32,411 bases of DNA from a virus: IMG/VR virus record IMGVR_UViG_3300001748_000015, positions 1 to 32,411 of that record; one strand, given 5' to 3'. Below are positions 1 to 10,295 of the stretch, one piece after another. Below the pieces are notes generated by a model. It saw nothing but the letters and a program-made list of their open reading frames with translations. It had not been told where the DNA came from and made no database searches. The translations under genes were made by a program, and so were the position numbers. Position 1 is the first letter of the stretch; each line of letters opens with the position of its first letter.

Positions 1-3000
1 TCACAAGCCCCACAGCTTGCGGCGGTCCTTGGGGGGGCGGCAGCAGGTTTGGCCACACTTCCAGCGGCAGGGTTAAGCCTTGGCGCAAGTGCGGCCATTG
101 GTGGCGGAGCAACAGCTTTCACGCAGACTCAGAACTTCGGTGACCTGGTTCGCCAAGGTGTCCCAGAGGAGGAGGCGGTAAGCATCGGTTTCGGAACAGG
201 TGTGGTATCAGCGGCTCTTGAGTCTCTTGTGCCAGCGGTAGCGATCACCCCGCTGTTTAAGGCAGCAGGTCAGCAAGCAGGTAAGACTTTAACCAAGAGC
301 ATTCTCGACAGGTTGCCGGAGAGCCGGAAGGTTGCTGTCCTTCGTAACGCCGCCAAGAACGCAGGAGTGGATGGTGTTGCGGAATCGGCAACTGAAATGG
401 CGCAGGAGGCAGTAACTATTGCCTCGGAGATTTATGCTCAACGAAACAATCCAGACTTTGAGATCAGCGATGATGACATTCAGCGTCGTATCCTTAATGC
501 TGGCGTGGCTGGCGGTATTCTGGGGACTGGCTTGGGCGGTGTCACTGGTGCTGTCACTGCTCCTGCTTCTCGCGGGAGCGATGTCGATGCTGACACGCAA
601 CCCGATACACCTGAAGCGAACGACATCCCTGAAGCAACCGAACCGCAGGACGTTGTTTTCGGCCAAGCAGAGGTAGCAGCACAACGACCAATTGAGTCTC
701 TGCCTGAAGATCCGGTTGCAGATCCATCCTTTCCTCCGGCGGTCACACCGGAGCAGCAACAGAATCAATCTATCATTGAGGCGATTCAGGTGAGGCAATC
801 GCAGGAACCTCAAACCCAGGCTGGTCCGTTGGCAACTCAGGCTGACGTGGCTCCGCTTGAGCGGCAGATCGAGGAGTCGATAAGCGAACTTGAACAAGCC
901 CTTCAGTCCCAGGATGCTGATGCGTTCACGGCAGCTGAGCCTAAGTTCCGCCAGGTGTATCGCCTTGCTGAGCAATCCGGTATCGCTGGACAATTACAGC
1001 AGCAGCTTACGGCGGTGCTTTTGCGTAACAGGCAGAACCTTGATATCATCACGGCAGCGTTGCGTGATCGTTCAGAAACACAACCTCAAACTTCTGACGA
1101 GACAACACCTCAAGTCCTTGCTGCTCCAGAAGATGTCATTGAGCCAGAGATCGTTGAAGGCGAACTCGCTACTGTTACACAGGACACTCAGGATAATCAA
1201 ATCGCCACTCGACCACAGGAGCCCGAGGTCAGCGAGGTGCTGAACTGGCTGGATGATGAGTCGTCACCAGTGGTTGAGGACACGCAGGAAACGGACAAGA
1301 TCATTGCTCGACAGCCTTTTGTTCTTGAGATCGACGAGACCACCAGCGAGGAAGTTGTTGGGGATGGAGCACGAAAAGGCAAAGGAACAAACAACATTAC
1401 CCGCAAGTATGTGTTCTTTGAGGATGCAGTTGACCCTGATGCCAGGGTGGTGGGGCTTCCTGTTTACAAGCTGAACGGTCAATTGGTTGTGGCCAGACCA
1501 GACTTCATGCCTGACCTGAAGGTTGACGGAACGCCAAGAGCAAAACCAAGACCCGTTCCGTATTCCCAACTCATCGAGGATGGTAGGCTCGCCCCGATCT
1601 ATGCTGTGCGCCTTAAGCCGGAGAACGCGGTTAAGGGTAACGATCCGAATGCGGCGATCTACTTTGCCGACACAACGGATCTTGAGAATCGGCTGATTAA
1701 TCCTGCTCAAGAGATCCTGGCGCGTGTCCGTGAGTCTGCGGGAACCACCCAATCATCATCCATGGATCTGGATGAAGGAACGGGTAACAGTGCTGGCGGC
1801 AATCAGGTGGGGCTTGATGCAATTGGAGATACTGTTGCTGGGGATAGCTTTGATTTCGAGTCGGCAGAAGGCGGTGACCTTAACTTGTTCGCTAACACTC
1901 TGCTTGAGATAGCTGGAACATCGTTGCCGACTGAACAGCAGTTGATAGATGCATTCCGCTCTGCGGTTCAAGACGCCCGAAATCATCCGGTTGTGGAAAG
2001 ATTTCTGGTGGGATTCCTGGAATCCACGGGGCTTGCAAAGGATAAAACATTCTGGCAGAAAACAAAATATGAGCAACTCGACGAAATCACATTCAAGGCC
2101 ACTCCAGCAGTTCTCGCAATCAGAGATAGAAACGCTGAGCAACTTGCTGGACCGCGCCAAGGATCAGCTACGCAAGAAGGGCTACCCGATACCGGAGGAC
2201 AGCAATACTTCTCCATCCGAGAAGGACAAGGCTACATCGGAAACCAACCGGAAGCCTTAAGGGGCAAGTTCTTTTCCGTCCTTGAAAGCCTTCAGGGTGC
2301 TGGTATAGCTGTATCCCTGGACACAGCTATTGAGCAGGAGTTCGGTCAGACAACTCCAGCAAAAAGCTCCATCACGCTTGCGCTGAACGATTCACAGCAC
2401 CCGACACTGGACAACTTCCGGTTACTACTCCATGAAGCGGCTCACATTGTTGCTGCGTCCCTACCAAAACCCGTCTATGATGCGGTTCAGCGAGCGGTTA
2501 CGCGATACGCAAGGGAGAAGCTTAATCTTCTAAGCGATTCAGCGGACCCCCGCATACGAGAGGAGAACCCTGATAACCTGGATGCTCAAACATTGGCTGA
2601 GGAAATCTTTGCCGAGACACTGGCTCAGGAGTTTGGGGATGCGAACATCAGCCAGACACTTGCCAGCCGAGTCTTCCGTGTTCTGAAAGATATTTACTTC
2701 AGGGTTGCCATGGTGGGTCAGCGATTACTTGGTCGCCAGCCCAATCCTGAGCTTGCCGATGCATACGCACGCAACCGGTTTGAGCAGCTTGTTGGCGGTG
2801 ATGCTGACAGCCTGATAAGCTTCCTGGTTCCTAACTTTGATCCGCGTCAAGACATTGATTATGTGGATCGATTCTCTGTTCGCGCTCAGCAAACATCAGT
2901 GACCAAGGCGCACATGGATATTGCTGGCCACAATGAGGAGGCTAAGGTTCAGAACTTGATTGCGACGGACCTTGAGAAGAATCCGGTTGTCCTTGAGGAA

Positions 3001-6000
3001 GCGCAACGCACTGGCACTACTCCGAAGCAAGCTGTCTTAGGCATGCTTGGGCTCAGGGATAGCGAAGAGATAGCTCAAACGATTGCGTCAGGCATTGACC
3101 CAACTACAGGTCAGCCACTTGAAGCGGACCCAAGCTTCACGATGAACACTTTCAAGGGGCAGGATCTCCGTCACCGCGCCTTGAGGGATTACCGTGTCAG
3201 GCTCCAGAAATCCGTCAACAAAATCACGAACAAGCTGTCATCTGCGATTGCGAGAAAAACAGAAGCTCAGACCAAGCTTGAGAAGATATCCGTCGAACTG
3301 AACGACAAGCATGAGGCGTGGCTGGATCGATCACAGTTCAGCAAGTTCTTCGCTCAGACCATGCGCGGTATGATGAAGAAGACGCTTGAGGACGTTGAAG
3401 GAACCAGCTTCCAGCTTGGCGAGGTAACTCAAGAGCTTCGCTCGATCCGTAGAGACTTGTCCAAGGAGAACCTGATCAAGTATTACGGAACGGCATTACG
3501 CAAGCTGGCTCAATCCAAGAAGCTACCAGGTAACTTCAACATCCTGAAGTTCTTTGAGACGGTCATCACTGATCCAGACGTGAGTTTGCTGGATGATATT
3601 GACACTGTTAAGACTAATCTGAAGGAGTCAAACAATCCTGCGTATGCTGCTTTGATTGGGGATACGCCCGAGTCTGACGCGTTGCTGGCATCGATGATTG
3701 CCTACGCCAGGAAGGATGACGTTGTCATGCTTAACCTGGAGCTTGCCAAGATGGATTCGGTTGCTGATCGGCACGCGATCCACAAACGCCTTGGCGAACT
3801 GCTCAAAGATGCTCAAGGAGATTTCAAGGAAAGCTTACTCAAGCTCAAAGAGAATGTCAGGATGGAGGCAGCTGCTCGGATTATCTACAATCGAGCAAGA
3901 AAGAAGCGTGATCAATACAGGGCATCCATCAATAAAGCCAATAAGACCATCTCGGTTGCGGAGCCAGCCATCAAGCATTATACAGCGGAGGAGAACAGGC
4001 TTTCCGGTGAGTTGGGTATTCATGTCCAGTTTGTCTGGCACGATGGAGCGACTTATATTGTGCCTCCCGATGCATCAGCTTCATCTGATGATGTTCGCGC
4101 AAATCGTAAATCATTAACGTTAAGCGGTGACAATAACCCAACCAAGCCATCGGAGTTGAATGACCATCTCGGACTAATGGTGGCGTGGCTTGAGAACCGG
4201 AAGGCTGACAGTAACTTTGATCAAACATACCATGACGTAGCGCATCAGGTTCAAGAGTTAATGAAAGGCGTAATCCAGCGCGAGACAGACAAGCCATCAG
4301 CATTACAGTGGGTGTGGCAAACCAGATGGATCAGCATTCCTGATATTGTAAAACGATTTGGCTCCAACAATGCCAACGCGATTGGTCAAATGATCAAGGG
4401 GTTTGTGGCTGAGCACGGAGCGATCCACAAGAAAACCCATAAGCTTCAACGTGATATTGATAGGCAATACGCAGATGTCATAAAGCTGTTCAAGGGCTCA
4501 AAAATCAAAGTGGATCTGGATGCTTTCACGGCACAGTTCTACAATCCAGCCGTTGAGTTCCTGTCAAAGCAGGATGATATCAATGACATGGACGTGTCGG
4601 AGGACCAGGCATGGAGCGTTGCGATGGGGCGACTGAAGGATCATATGGATCAAGTTGTTGGGCTGAAGCTGCCAAGCCAGCGTGATAATTTCTACGCGGC
4701 ATTCTCCAAGCTGCTCCGATCCATGCGTGACCTGAATGATTTATGGGTCAACGAAATTGATGAATCAGGGCAGGGGGGAGTTATCGACGACGAGATCCAG
4801 ATCATGAACGCTTCCGGCATGAAGGTTCCAGCTGTCCGATCACGTATTCGCAGGGGGGTAATGACTGTGCCTCGGCGCATCAGCGATGATGCTCTGTCCC
4901 TGTTCCGCATTATGTCAGACGGCAGCACATCGATTCCTTGGCAGACATTCAGCGCGAAAGCCGCAGAAGCCAAGAATGCCTATGATGAAGGTGGATCCGA
5001 AGCGGCATGGGAAGTCATCGGCGGCGCGTTTGATAACAACGTGGTTCAGCGCATGTTTGTTGAGCCTATATTCTCATCGGAATCTGAGGCAAACATCCTC
5101 CCGTCACCAGGCCCAGGCTACACTGCGCCACTCATTGACGTGGTTCAGAATGCCCACACTGAGTCTGGCGGTAATATCATTGCGGCACTTGAGAAGATTG
5201 CCATCGAGCATGAAGCAGACCCATCTGTTTACATTCAGGAAAGCTTAACCGCTATGAGTAAGCTGTATCGCCAGCTTCGCAGTGCTCTCAAAGAGTCTCG
5301 ACCCGACGATATTAAGGCATACATCAAGGAGGGTGAAGTCGATGAGGGCTCCATTCAAGGCGGTGGGTATTGGTCGCAATTGGTGCCTGGCATCATGTTG
5401 AACGCCCGTAAGATTGATCACTGGCCAAGCTCATGGTTCAAGAACACTTACCTGGACGACCATACGATTGCTGGAATCAATGCACGTGTGGCAGCACAAA
5501 AGACTTTCGGGGCAAACAATAAGCGACTTGCCAAAGCGTTCGCATCACTGGAGCGTGAGGTTAATGCCAAGACAGACATCCTGACGACACTTGAAACAGA
5601 AGCTAATGCACTTGGATTGTTGTCGAAGGAGGACCGAGAGGCGTTCATGTCTGAGCGTGTTGGCGGGAAGAAGAAGCTGGAAGAACTTAGGGATCTGAAA
5701 GCCTTATCAGACCGGCATCTTCGCGGAAATGACAGCATTGCGCTTGGGCTGTGGAAGTTCTTTCATGGCAAGGAATCACCAACGGAGGACTTGGTCCTGT
5801 ATCGATCGCTTCTTAGCGGACTATTGGGTGCGATTATTAACCAGCCAGCATCAGCAATCTTACAGACATCCGAGTTGTTTGCGCTTGTTCTTAACTTCGG
5901 AGTGAGCCCAACATCTGTCCGCGCTATCGGAAGGGCGTCAGCTCAGGCGTGGCGCAACATAGCTGGAGGGTTACTCAATGTGTTGGGTATCAACTGGCAG

Positions 6001-7593
6001 AGAAACGACGCAGAGATCAAGCGTTACTATGAACTTGGCCTGAATGATCCCGTCCTTCATGACAGACTCAAGGATGTGATACTGACCCCGAACAGGCAGA
6101 TCCACACATTCTCAGACAGGGTTGCTCTTGTTACACAACGATTAACGCAACTAAGAGAATCATCCATCAAAACCAAAGGCTCATCCAGCACGCCATTCAG
6201 ACCGTTGGCACCGTTCTCATACTATGCCCAGGTCTTGAATGAAGCTCTGGTCGTGAATAACTGGAAGATCACCAAGGAATTTATTGGGTCAGGTTTAGAT
6301 ATCCTGCAAGACGGCAATGCTCAAGCAGACTGGACTCTGAAGAAGTGGGCTTCTGAAATGAATCTGAATACCTTTGATGCGGATTCGTTCGTGAAGTTCA
6401 TGCGTGTGCTTGAGGATGAGTATGGATTGTCGTTCTACCAATTGCTTCGTGAGGCTCAAGGCAGAGCTAAGAGCAACCAAGACATACTATCTGAGCGAAC
6501 CTCATACCTTCTGGCTGGTATGGCATTAACCAATATCACCCAGGAAGGCAGCATTGCGAACATGCCTGTTGGAGCCTTCAACAATTCAGTGATGAAATTC
6601 ATAACCCCCTTGCTTGGGTGGCCTTACAGACAGTCTCTCAAGGTAGCATCCAAGATCCTGAAGAACGATGGCGATAGGTTTACTATGCAGGGATTATCCC
6701 GCGCTCTCATGGCGCTGTCCGTAGTCGCTGGCGGTGGGCTCGCAATATCCATGGCGGTGGATGCCTATTCAGAAGAACTGCTTCGCAAGCGCAGGAACCT
6801 TGCCCCGCTCTCATCTGAAGGCGCACTCGCTAAAGCCCACGCTGTCATGGAGCATTTGACCAGGGTTGGGACATTTGGATTGGCTGGTGACTTTGCGCTT
6901 GAGTTCATCAACATTGGCACAGGTGAAGGCGATCTTCGTGGCCTTTCACCAGAGCGCAGGGTTGTCGCCTTGAACTCCGCATTCGGAATGATCGGGGCAA
7001 TGCAATCTTTCCTGAACCAGGATTTCACGGTGGATTATAGCGGCGTTGTTCGGCCAGCACTGTTCGCTATGGGTGGCAATGGTGCGCTTCAAGCGATCCA
7101 GATGATCAATACTCTCGGAGGTTTTGATAACCAGGAATCCAGAGCGGTGCGAAGAACGAATGTCAATAACTGGCTCCGCGCCGCAGGTCGCATATCAGGA
7201 ACAGAGCTACGGAAGTCTCAAGGAGGTTTCGGAACAAAGACCCCCGTAACGCCACACATATCCCGCATGTTTATGGCTGCGCTCTCTAATAACCCTTCCG
7301 ATTTTAGGAGAGCATACCAGGATGCGGTTAAAGCTGCCCGTAAAGCTGGCAAGTCTGAGCCTGAGTCCTACGTGAAGCGCACGTTCGGAAGCAGGAATCC
7401 ATTGCAGATATTCAGAGCAACCCCTACAGACACGGAGCTTTCCCGCATCTTGTCAGTGCTGCCGAAGGAGGGTAAACGTGATGTTCTCGGTGCGATAAGG
7501 ATGTTTGAGCATTACAAGAATCAGATATCAAGCGGCACCTCTAAACCGTCCAGCAAGAAGCCGGTAGATATTTTCAGTGGAACCTTGTTCTAG
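1..7593 (+). CDS. Giant virion/polyvalent-type protein, 5' truncated
   Basis: The frame is open from base 1, so the gene begins upstream and at least 2530 residues are present. Numbering from the TTG at 49, the N terminus is Ala/Gly-rich and hydrophobic (about 1-75), followed by a Gln/Glu-rich, low-complexity stretch (about 180-430). A zincin-type metallopeptidase signature, HEAAH, is at residues 795-799, with acidic candidates for the third zinc ligand at 851-856. Long helical, probably coiled-coil regions follow (about 1050-1350). The C-terminal third has hydrophobic segments near 1925-1950 and 2215-2240 and a Lys/Arg-rich end. This organisation resembles the very large internal-virion (ejection) or polyvalent proteins of phages, which travel in the capsid and enter the cell with the DNA; the peptidase could process virion or host proteins. 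The phage-virion role is inferred from size, architecture and the tail gene 39 bases downstream. I see no transglycosylase motif. Confidence 0.8.
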   Translation, partial: SQAPQLAAVLGGAAAGLATLPAAGLSLGASAAIGGGATAFTQTQNFGDLVRQGVPEEEAVSIGFGTGVVSAALESLVPAVAITPLFKAAGQQAGKTLTKSILDRLPESRKVAVLRNAAKNAGVDGVAESATEMAQEAVTIASEIYAQRNNPDFEISDDDIQRRILNAGVAGGILGTGLGGVTGAVTAPASRGSDVDADTQPDTPEANDIPEATEPQDVVFGQAEVAAQRPIESLPEDPVADPSFPPAVTPEQQQNQSIIEAIQVRQSQEPQTQAGPLATQADVAPLERQIEESISELEQALQSQDADAFTAAEPKFRQVYRLAEQSGIAGQLQQQLTAVLLRNRQNLDIITAALRDRSETQPQTSDETTPQVLAAPEDVIEPEIVEGELATVTQDTQDNQIATRPQEPEVSEVLNWLDDESSPVVEDTQETDKIIARQPFVLEIDETTSEEVVGDGARKGKGTNNITRKYVFFEDAVDPDARVVGLPVYKLNGQLVVARPDFMPDLKVDGTPRAKPRPVPYSQLIEDGRLAPIYAVRLKPENAVKGNDPNAAIYFADTTDLENRLINPAQEILARVRESAGTTQSSSMDLDEGTGNSAGGNQVGLDAIGDTVAGDSFDFESAEGGDLNLFANTLLEIAGTSLPTEQQLIDAFRSAVQDARNHPVVERFLVGFLESTGLAKDKTFWQKTKYEQLDEITFKATPAVLAIRDRNAEQLAGPRQGSATQEGLPDTGGQQYFSIREGQGYIGNQPEALRGKFFSVLESLQGAGIAVSLDTAIEQEFGQTTPAKSSITLALNDSQHPTLDNFRLLLHEAAHIVAASLPKPVYDAVQRAVTRYAREKLNLLSDSADPRIREENPDNLDAQTLAEEIFAETLAQEFGDANISQTLASRVFRVLKDIYFRVAMVGQRLLGRQPNPELADAYARNRFEQLVGGDADSLISFLVPNFDPRQDIDYVDRFSVRAQQTSVTKAHMDIAGHNEEAKVQNLIATDLEKNPVVLEEAQRTGTTPKQAVLGMLGLRDSEEIAQTIASGIDPTTGQPLEADPSFTMNTFKGQDLRHRALRDYRVRLQKSVNKITNKLSSAIARKTEAQTKLEKISVELNDKHEAWLDRSQFSKFFAQTMRGMMKKTLEDVEGTSFQLGEVTQELRSIRRDLSKENLIKYYGTALRKLAQSKKLPGNFNILKFFETVITDPDVSLLDDIDTVKTNLKESNNPAYAALIGDTPESDALLASMIAYARKDDVVMLNLELAKMDSVADRHAIHKRLGELLKDAQGDFKESLLKLKENVRMEAAARIIYNRARKKRDQYRASINKANKTISVAEPAIKHYTAEENRLSGELGIHVQFVWHDGATYIVPPDASASSDDVRANRKSLTLSGDNNPTKPSELNDHLGLMVAWLENRKADSNFDQTYHDVAHQVQELMKGVIQRETDKPSALQWVWQTRWISIPDIVKRFGSNNANAIGQMIKGFVAEHGAIHKKTHKLQRDIDRQYADVIKLFKGSKIKVDLDAFTAQFYNPAVEFLSKQDDINDMDVSEDQAWSVAMGRLKDHMDQVVGLKLPSQRDNFYAAFSKLLRSMRDLNDLWVNEIDESGQGGVIDDEIQIMNASGMKVPAVRSRIRRGVMTVPRRISDDALSLFRIMSDGSTSIPWQTFSAKAAEAKNAYDEGGSEAAWEVIGGAFDNNVVQRMFVEPIFSSESEANILPSPGPGYTAPLIDVVQNAHTESGGNIIAALEKIAIEHEADPSVYIQESLTAMSKLYRQLRSALKESRPDDIKAYIKEGEVDEGSIQGGGYWSQLVPGIMLNARKIDHWPSSWFKNTYLDDHTIAGINARVAAQKTFGANNKRLAKAFASLEREVNAKTDILTTLETEANALGLLSKEDREAFMSERVGGKKKLEELRDLKALSDRHLRGNDSIALGLWKFFHGKESPTEDLVLYRSLLSGLLGAIINQPASAILQTSELFALVLNFGVSPTSVRAIGRASAQAWRNIAGGLLNVLGINWQRNDAEIKRYYELGLNDPVLHDRLKDVILTPNRQIHTFSDRVALVTQRLTQLRESSIKTKGSSSTPFRPLAPFSYYAQVLNEALVVNNWKITKEFIGSGLDILQDGNAQADWTLKKWASEMNLNTFDADSFVKFMRVLEDEYGLSFYQLLREAQGRAKSNQDILSERTSYLLAGMALTNITQEGSIANMPVGAFNNSVMKFITPLLGWPYRQSLKVASKILKNDGDRFTMQGLSRALMALSVVAGGGLAISMAVDAYSEELLRKRRNLAPLSSEGALAKAHAVMEHLTRVGTFGLAGDFALEFINIGTGEGDLRGLSPERRVVALNSAFGMIGAMQSFLNQDFTVDYSGVVRPALFAMGGNGALQAIQMINTLGGFDNQESRAVRRTNVNNWLRAAGRISGTELRKSQGGFGTKTPVTPHISRMFMAALSNNPSDFRRAYQDAVKAARKAGKSEPESYVKRTFGSRNPLQIFRATPTDTELSRILSVLPKEGKRDVLGAIRMFEHYKNQISSGTSKPSSKKPVDIFSGTLF

Positions 7594-7594
7594 C

Positions 7595-7625
7595 TTGACA
7601 AACGTAACCCAATAAATAGTGTAAC
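7595..7625 (+). promoter_or_regulatory. Candidate promoter with GTnAC-N12-GTnAC element
   Basis: A consensus -35 box TTGACA (7595-7600), a 16-base spacer and TAGTGT (7617-7622) lie just before the tail-fibre gene. Two GTAAC half-sites (7604-7608 and 7621-7625) start 17 bases apart and straddle the -10-like box. The same layout recurs at 22412-22433, 24705-24726 and 32390-32411. A start point predicted about seven bases after TAGTGT falls at the first codons of the gene, so the transcript may be leaderless. No Shine-Dalgarno sequence is seen. Confidence 0.5.
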
Positions 7626-7632
7626 AAACGTG

Positions 7633-9963
7633 ATGAAGATTATGAGGTCTATCAAAGGTATTTCTGTTTTCTTGACGCTGGCAGTCTCTCTGCTTGCGTC
7701 AACCATCGGCGCTCAAGCGCAATTCAGTTCTGGAGCACCGACAAAACTGGTGCTGATCAATTCGTTTAACGACATTGCATCAGTTCAACCAGCGCAAAAC
7801 CAGAATTCCGTAGTGGTTATCCGCTATGGCAACTCGGTTGGCGACCAGCTTGGAGGCATGTTCATGTATGACCCTGATTCCGTGGTTGCTGCGGATAGCA
7901 AGAACGTGTTTGTTCCCGCGTCTGGTTCCGGCAGGTGGGTGCGCTATGACTACGCTGCTTACCTGCCGAAAGTGCAGACAGCTAATCGAGTCATTGTTAC
8001 TGATGGATCAGGCAATGTAGGCACTGACCCACAGCTTACGTTTGATGGCACAGATTTGACGGTTGGCGGTGATCTTACGGTAAGCACTCTCGCGGCTGGC
8101 GGGACAGATACCGTTGTTACCCATAACTCCAACGTGCTTCAGACACGCACGATCAACTCTGATGTGTGGAACCTTGCGGCTGATCTCGCCGGGGATAGTG
8201 AGAATGTTGCTTCGGGAACCAAGTTAGTTGGGCCTGCTATTTATTTTGGCGGCGTCAATGATTATATCGAGGTCGCAGACAGTTCTAAGCTCAGCTTTCA
8301 TACCGCTTCAGGATCATTGCAAGGCGCATGGTCGGCGGCAACTAACACTCCGTTTTTGACTGATGGCACTGGAACGACCGCTCATTACTACACAGTCTCG
8401 GCAGCCGGAACTCAAAACCTGGGAAGCGGAGCAATCACTTATGCGATTGGAGATATCATCAAGTATGACGGCAGCATATGGTATCAGGAAGATAAGGATG
8501 ATTTGGCTTTTAGCATTAGTGCTTGGGTGAAGCCAAGCGACATCACTTCTCTGAACCCGATTGTTAGTAAATACAGTTCGTCAGGTGAGTTTCTGTTCTA
8601 TTTCACCGGCGGCAAGTTAGTGTTTCTGCTTCGGGACGCATCGGTGCAGCCGCTTTTATCAACAGCTGCCCTAACGGTGTCGGTGGATGAATGGTTTCAT
8701 GTTTGCGTGACGTATGCGGGAGCTGGTCCCAACAAGGCAAATGGTTTCGCATCGGCAGCTTCGGGGCTTAAGCTGTTTGTTAATGGCGAGGATCTCACAT
8801 CGGCTGGCACCGTCTCAAACGAGGCTGCTTATTCAGGTATGCCAGACACGACTAATGCGCTACAGATTGGGAGAGCTGGATCGGATTATTACCAGGGCCA
8901 CATCCGAGACGTCAAAATCTTCAACCGCGAACTCACGGCTTCCGAAGTGGCCGAGCTTGCTCGTGGAAATGATTTGGGATTTGCTGATGAGTGGGGTGGT
9001 GCAAATGGAGGAGTAGGCACTATTGACGAAACCGTCGGGCTCTCAAGCTGGAGCGGGTCAGGAAGTGCGACCCCTACAAATCTAACTGAGACTGCTAATA
9101 CTACCGTTGGTGGGCGTCCAAATGTTCTACAGCAACAAGCCACCGCCACGATTGCCACAGCTACAAAAATAGCCATAACAAACGTGGCGAGCGTTGGTAA
9201 ACGTGTCCGAATTGAGTTTGATTATTACATCAACTCGGGAAATGCAACACTTGACACCATCATCGTAGCATCACCAACTGCGACCATCGCCACGCTCAAC
9301 ACCGCAGGTGCATGGACGAGAGCGAGTGTTGAGACAGTTCTTACAAGCACCACGGTAGAGCTACAAATAACAGATGGCGCAACCTACAACGCTACTGCGT
9401 TGGATTTTGTTGGTTTTGATAATTTTAGTGTCACAGAAATCGGCACCCTAGCAGATTTTCGCGCCGAGAACTTTGATGCAGACACCGGAAAGCTATACGA
9501 CTTATCCAGCAATGCTTTCATTGGTGTGAACAGTGGCTCCACGCTCACAGGGCGAGCTTACGCCTTCTATGAAACTGGAACATGGACTCCTGCGATTACA
9601 TTTGGAGGTGGAGCAACTGGCTTAACTTACGGAACTCAGGAAGGTTACTACACTAGGGAAGGAAACCAGGTGACAGTTCATGCCTACATCGTCTTGACAG
9701 CCAAGGGATCTTCCACAGGAACAGCATTAATGACCAGTTTGCCGTTCACGGCACGCAACACTGCTGGCAGCTCTCAGTCTTTGTCGGTGAGCGGCATGAC
9801 CAACGCTGCATCCCTTACGTCTCCAGTCACCGCCTATGTGACCGATAACGGAACCACAGTCAACCTTGTGGACTGGGGTGCGACGGGCGCTGTTGTTCTT
9901 GACGACACCAACTTCACTGACACGTCCACAATCAAGGTCTCTGGCACCTACCAGATTCAGTGA
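7633..9963 (+). CDS. Tail-fibre-like protein with LamG domain and signal peptide
   Basis: Product of 776 residues from the ATG at 7633; a GTG at 7630 is equally possible. The N terminus has basic residues, a hydrophobic core and an AQA cleavage-like site near residue 30, which is a typical Sec signal peptide and unusual for a phage tail protein. Next comes a roughly 70-residue domain (SFNDI, GDQLGGMFMYDP, GSGRWVRYD) shared with the protein at 10606-11253. Residues about 200-445 form a LamG/concanavalin-A-like domain (the YFGGVNDYIEV, SISAWVKP and HIRDVKIFNRELTASEVAEL signatures), a carbohydrate-binding fold. The end, from about 645 (ETGTWTPAITFGG, then GYYTREGNQVTV), matches a C-terminal module common in phage tail appendages. 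Role inferred: receptor binding at the tail tip. It lies directly behind the giant virion gene. An alternative is a cell-surface protein made during infection or lysogeny. Confidence 0.8.
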   Translation: MKIMRSIKGISVFLTLAVSLLASTIGAQAQFSSGAPTKLVLINSFNDIASVQPAQNQNSVVVIRYGNSVGDQLGGMFMYDPDSVVAADSKNVFVPASGSGRWVRYDYAAYLPKVQTANRVIVTDGSGNVGTDPQLTFDGTDLTVGGDLTVSTLAAGGTDTVVTHNSNVLQTRTINSDVWNLAADLAGDSENVASGTKLVGPAIYFGGVNDYIEVADSSKLSFHTASGSLQGAWSAATNTPFLTDGTGTTAHYYTVSAAGTQNLGSGAITYAIGDIIKYDGSIWYQEDKDDLAFSISAWVKPSDITSLNPIVSKYSSSGEFLFYFTGGKLVFLLRDASVQPLLSTAALTVSVDEWFHVCVTYAGAGPNKANGFASAASGLKLFVNGEDLTSAGTVSNEAAYSGMPDTTNALQIGRAGSDYYQGHIRDVKIFNRELTASEVAELARGNDLGFADEWGGANGGVGTIDETVGLSSWSGSGSATPTNLTETANTTVGGRPNVLQQQATATIATATKIAITNVASVGKRVRIEFDYYINSGNATLDTIIVASPTATIATLNTAGAWTRASVETVLTSTTVELQITDGATYNATALDFVGFDNFSVTEIGTLADFRAENFDADTGKLYDLSSNAFIGVNSGSTLTGRAYAFYETGTWTPAITFGGGATGLTYGTQEGYYTREGNQVTVHAYIVLTAKGSSTGTALMTSLPFTARNTAGSSQSLSVSGMTNAASLTSPVTAYVTDNGTTVNLVDWGATGAVVLDDTNFTDTSTIKVSGTYQIQ

Positions 9964-9990
9964 TCCGGATTCACTAAACAGGAACTAATT

Positions 9991-10275
9991 ATGGCAACTA
10001 AACGAGATATCATTCAGGAACACATCACTAGCTACCGCGCTAAGCTTGCAGCTGATAACGGCAAGGCGGACTTGCTTGATGCATTAAGCAACGCTGAGAA
10101 GCGTCTGGAGGCTAAGTCTATCACGGGGCAGTCCATCGATGATGCAACCGCAGTCAGCATTGCGACTGACGCTATCGCCAAGATTAACGCTTACAACTCC
10201 CAGGTTCAGTTGGCGCAGATCGATGTTGCCGCCCTGTCTGCTCAGCTAGCTGAAGCCGATTCCGACCCTGAGTAA
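9991..10275 (+). CDS. Small helical protein, unknown function
   Basis: Product of 94 residues beginning MATKRDIIQEHI. It is rich in Ala, Asp, Gln and Leu and is predicted by eye to be almost wholly helical, with an acidic tail ending ADSDPE. No signal peptide, membrane segment or catalytic motif is visible. A weak AGGAA ribosome site precedes the ATG. It starts 27 bases after the tail-fibre gene and is followed at 20 bases by a lipoprotein gene, so it is probably part of the tail/lysis transcript. It could be a fibre chaperone or an assembly factor, but nothing in the sequence proves this. Confidence 0.7.
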   Translation: MATKRDIIQEHITSYRAKLAADNGKADLLDALSNAEKRLEAKSITGQSIDDATAVSIATDAIAKINAYNSQVQLAQIDVAALSAQLAEADSDPE

Positions 10276-10295
10276 TTAACCATTGACACGACCGC

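Noticed and set aside
289-993. Long minus-strand open frame opposite the giant virion gene
   Set aside because: It lies wholly inside a strongly supported gene; its product is Leu/Arg/Ser/Cys-rich with no recognisable domain, as expected for the antisense of that coding sequence.
10283-10288. TTGACA before the lipoprotein gene
   Set aside because: It is only 8 bases before the ATG, leaving no room for a -10 box; the genes are closely spaced and probably co-transcribed.
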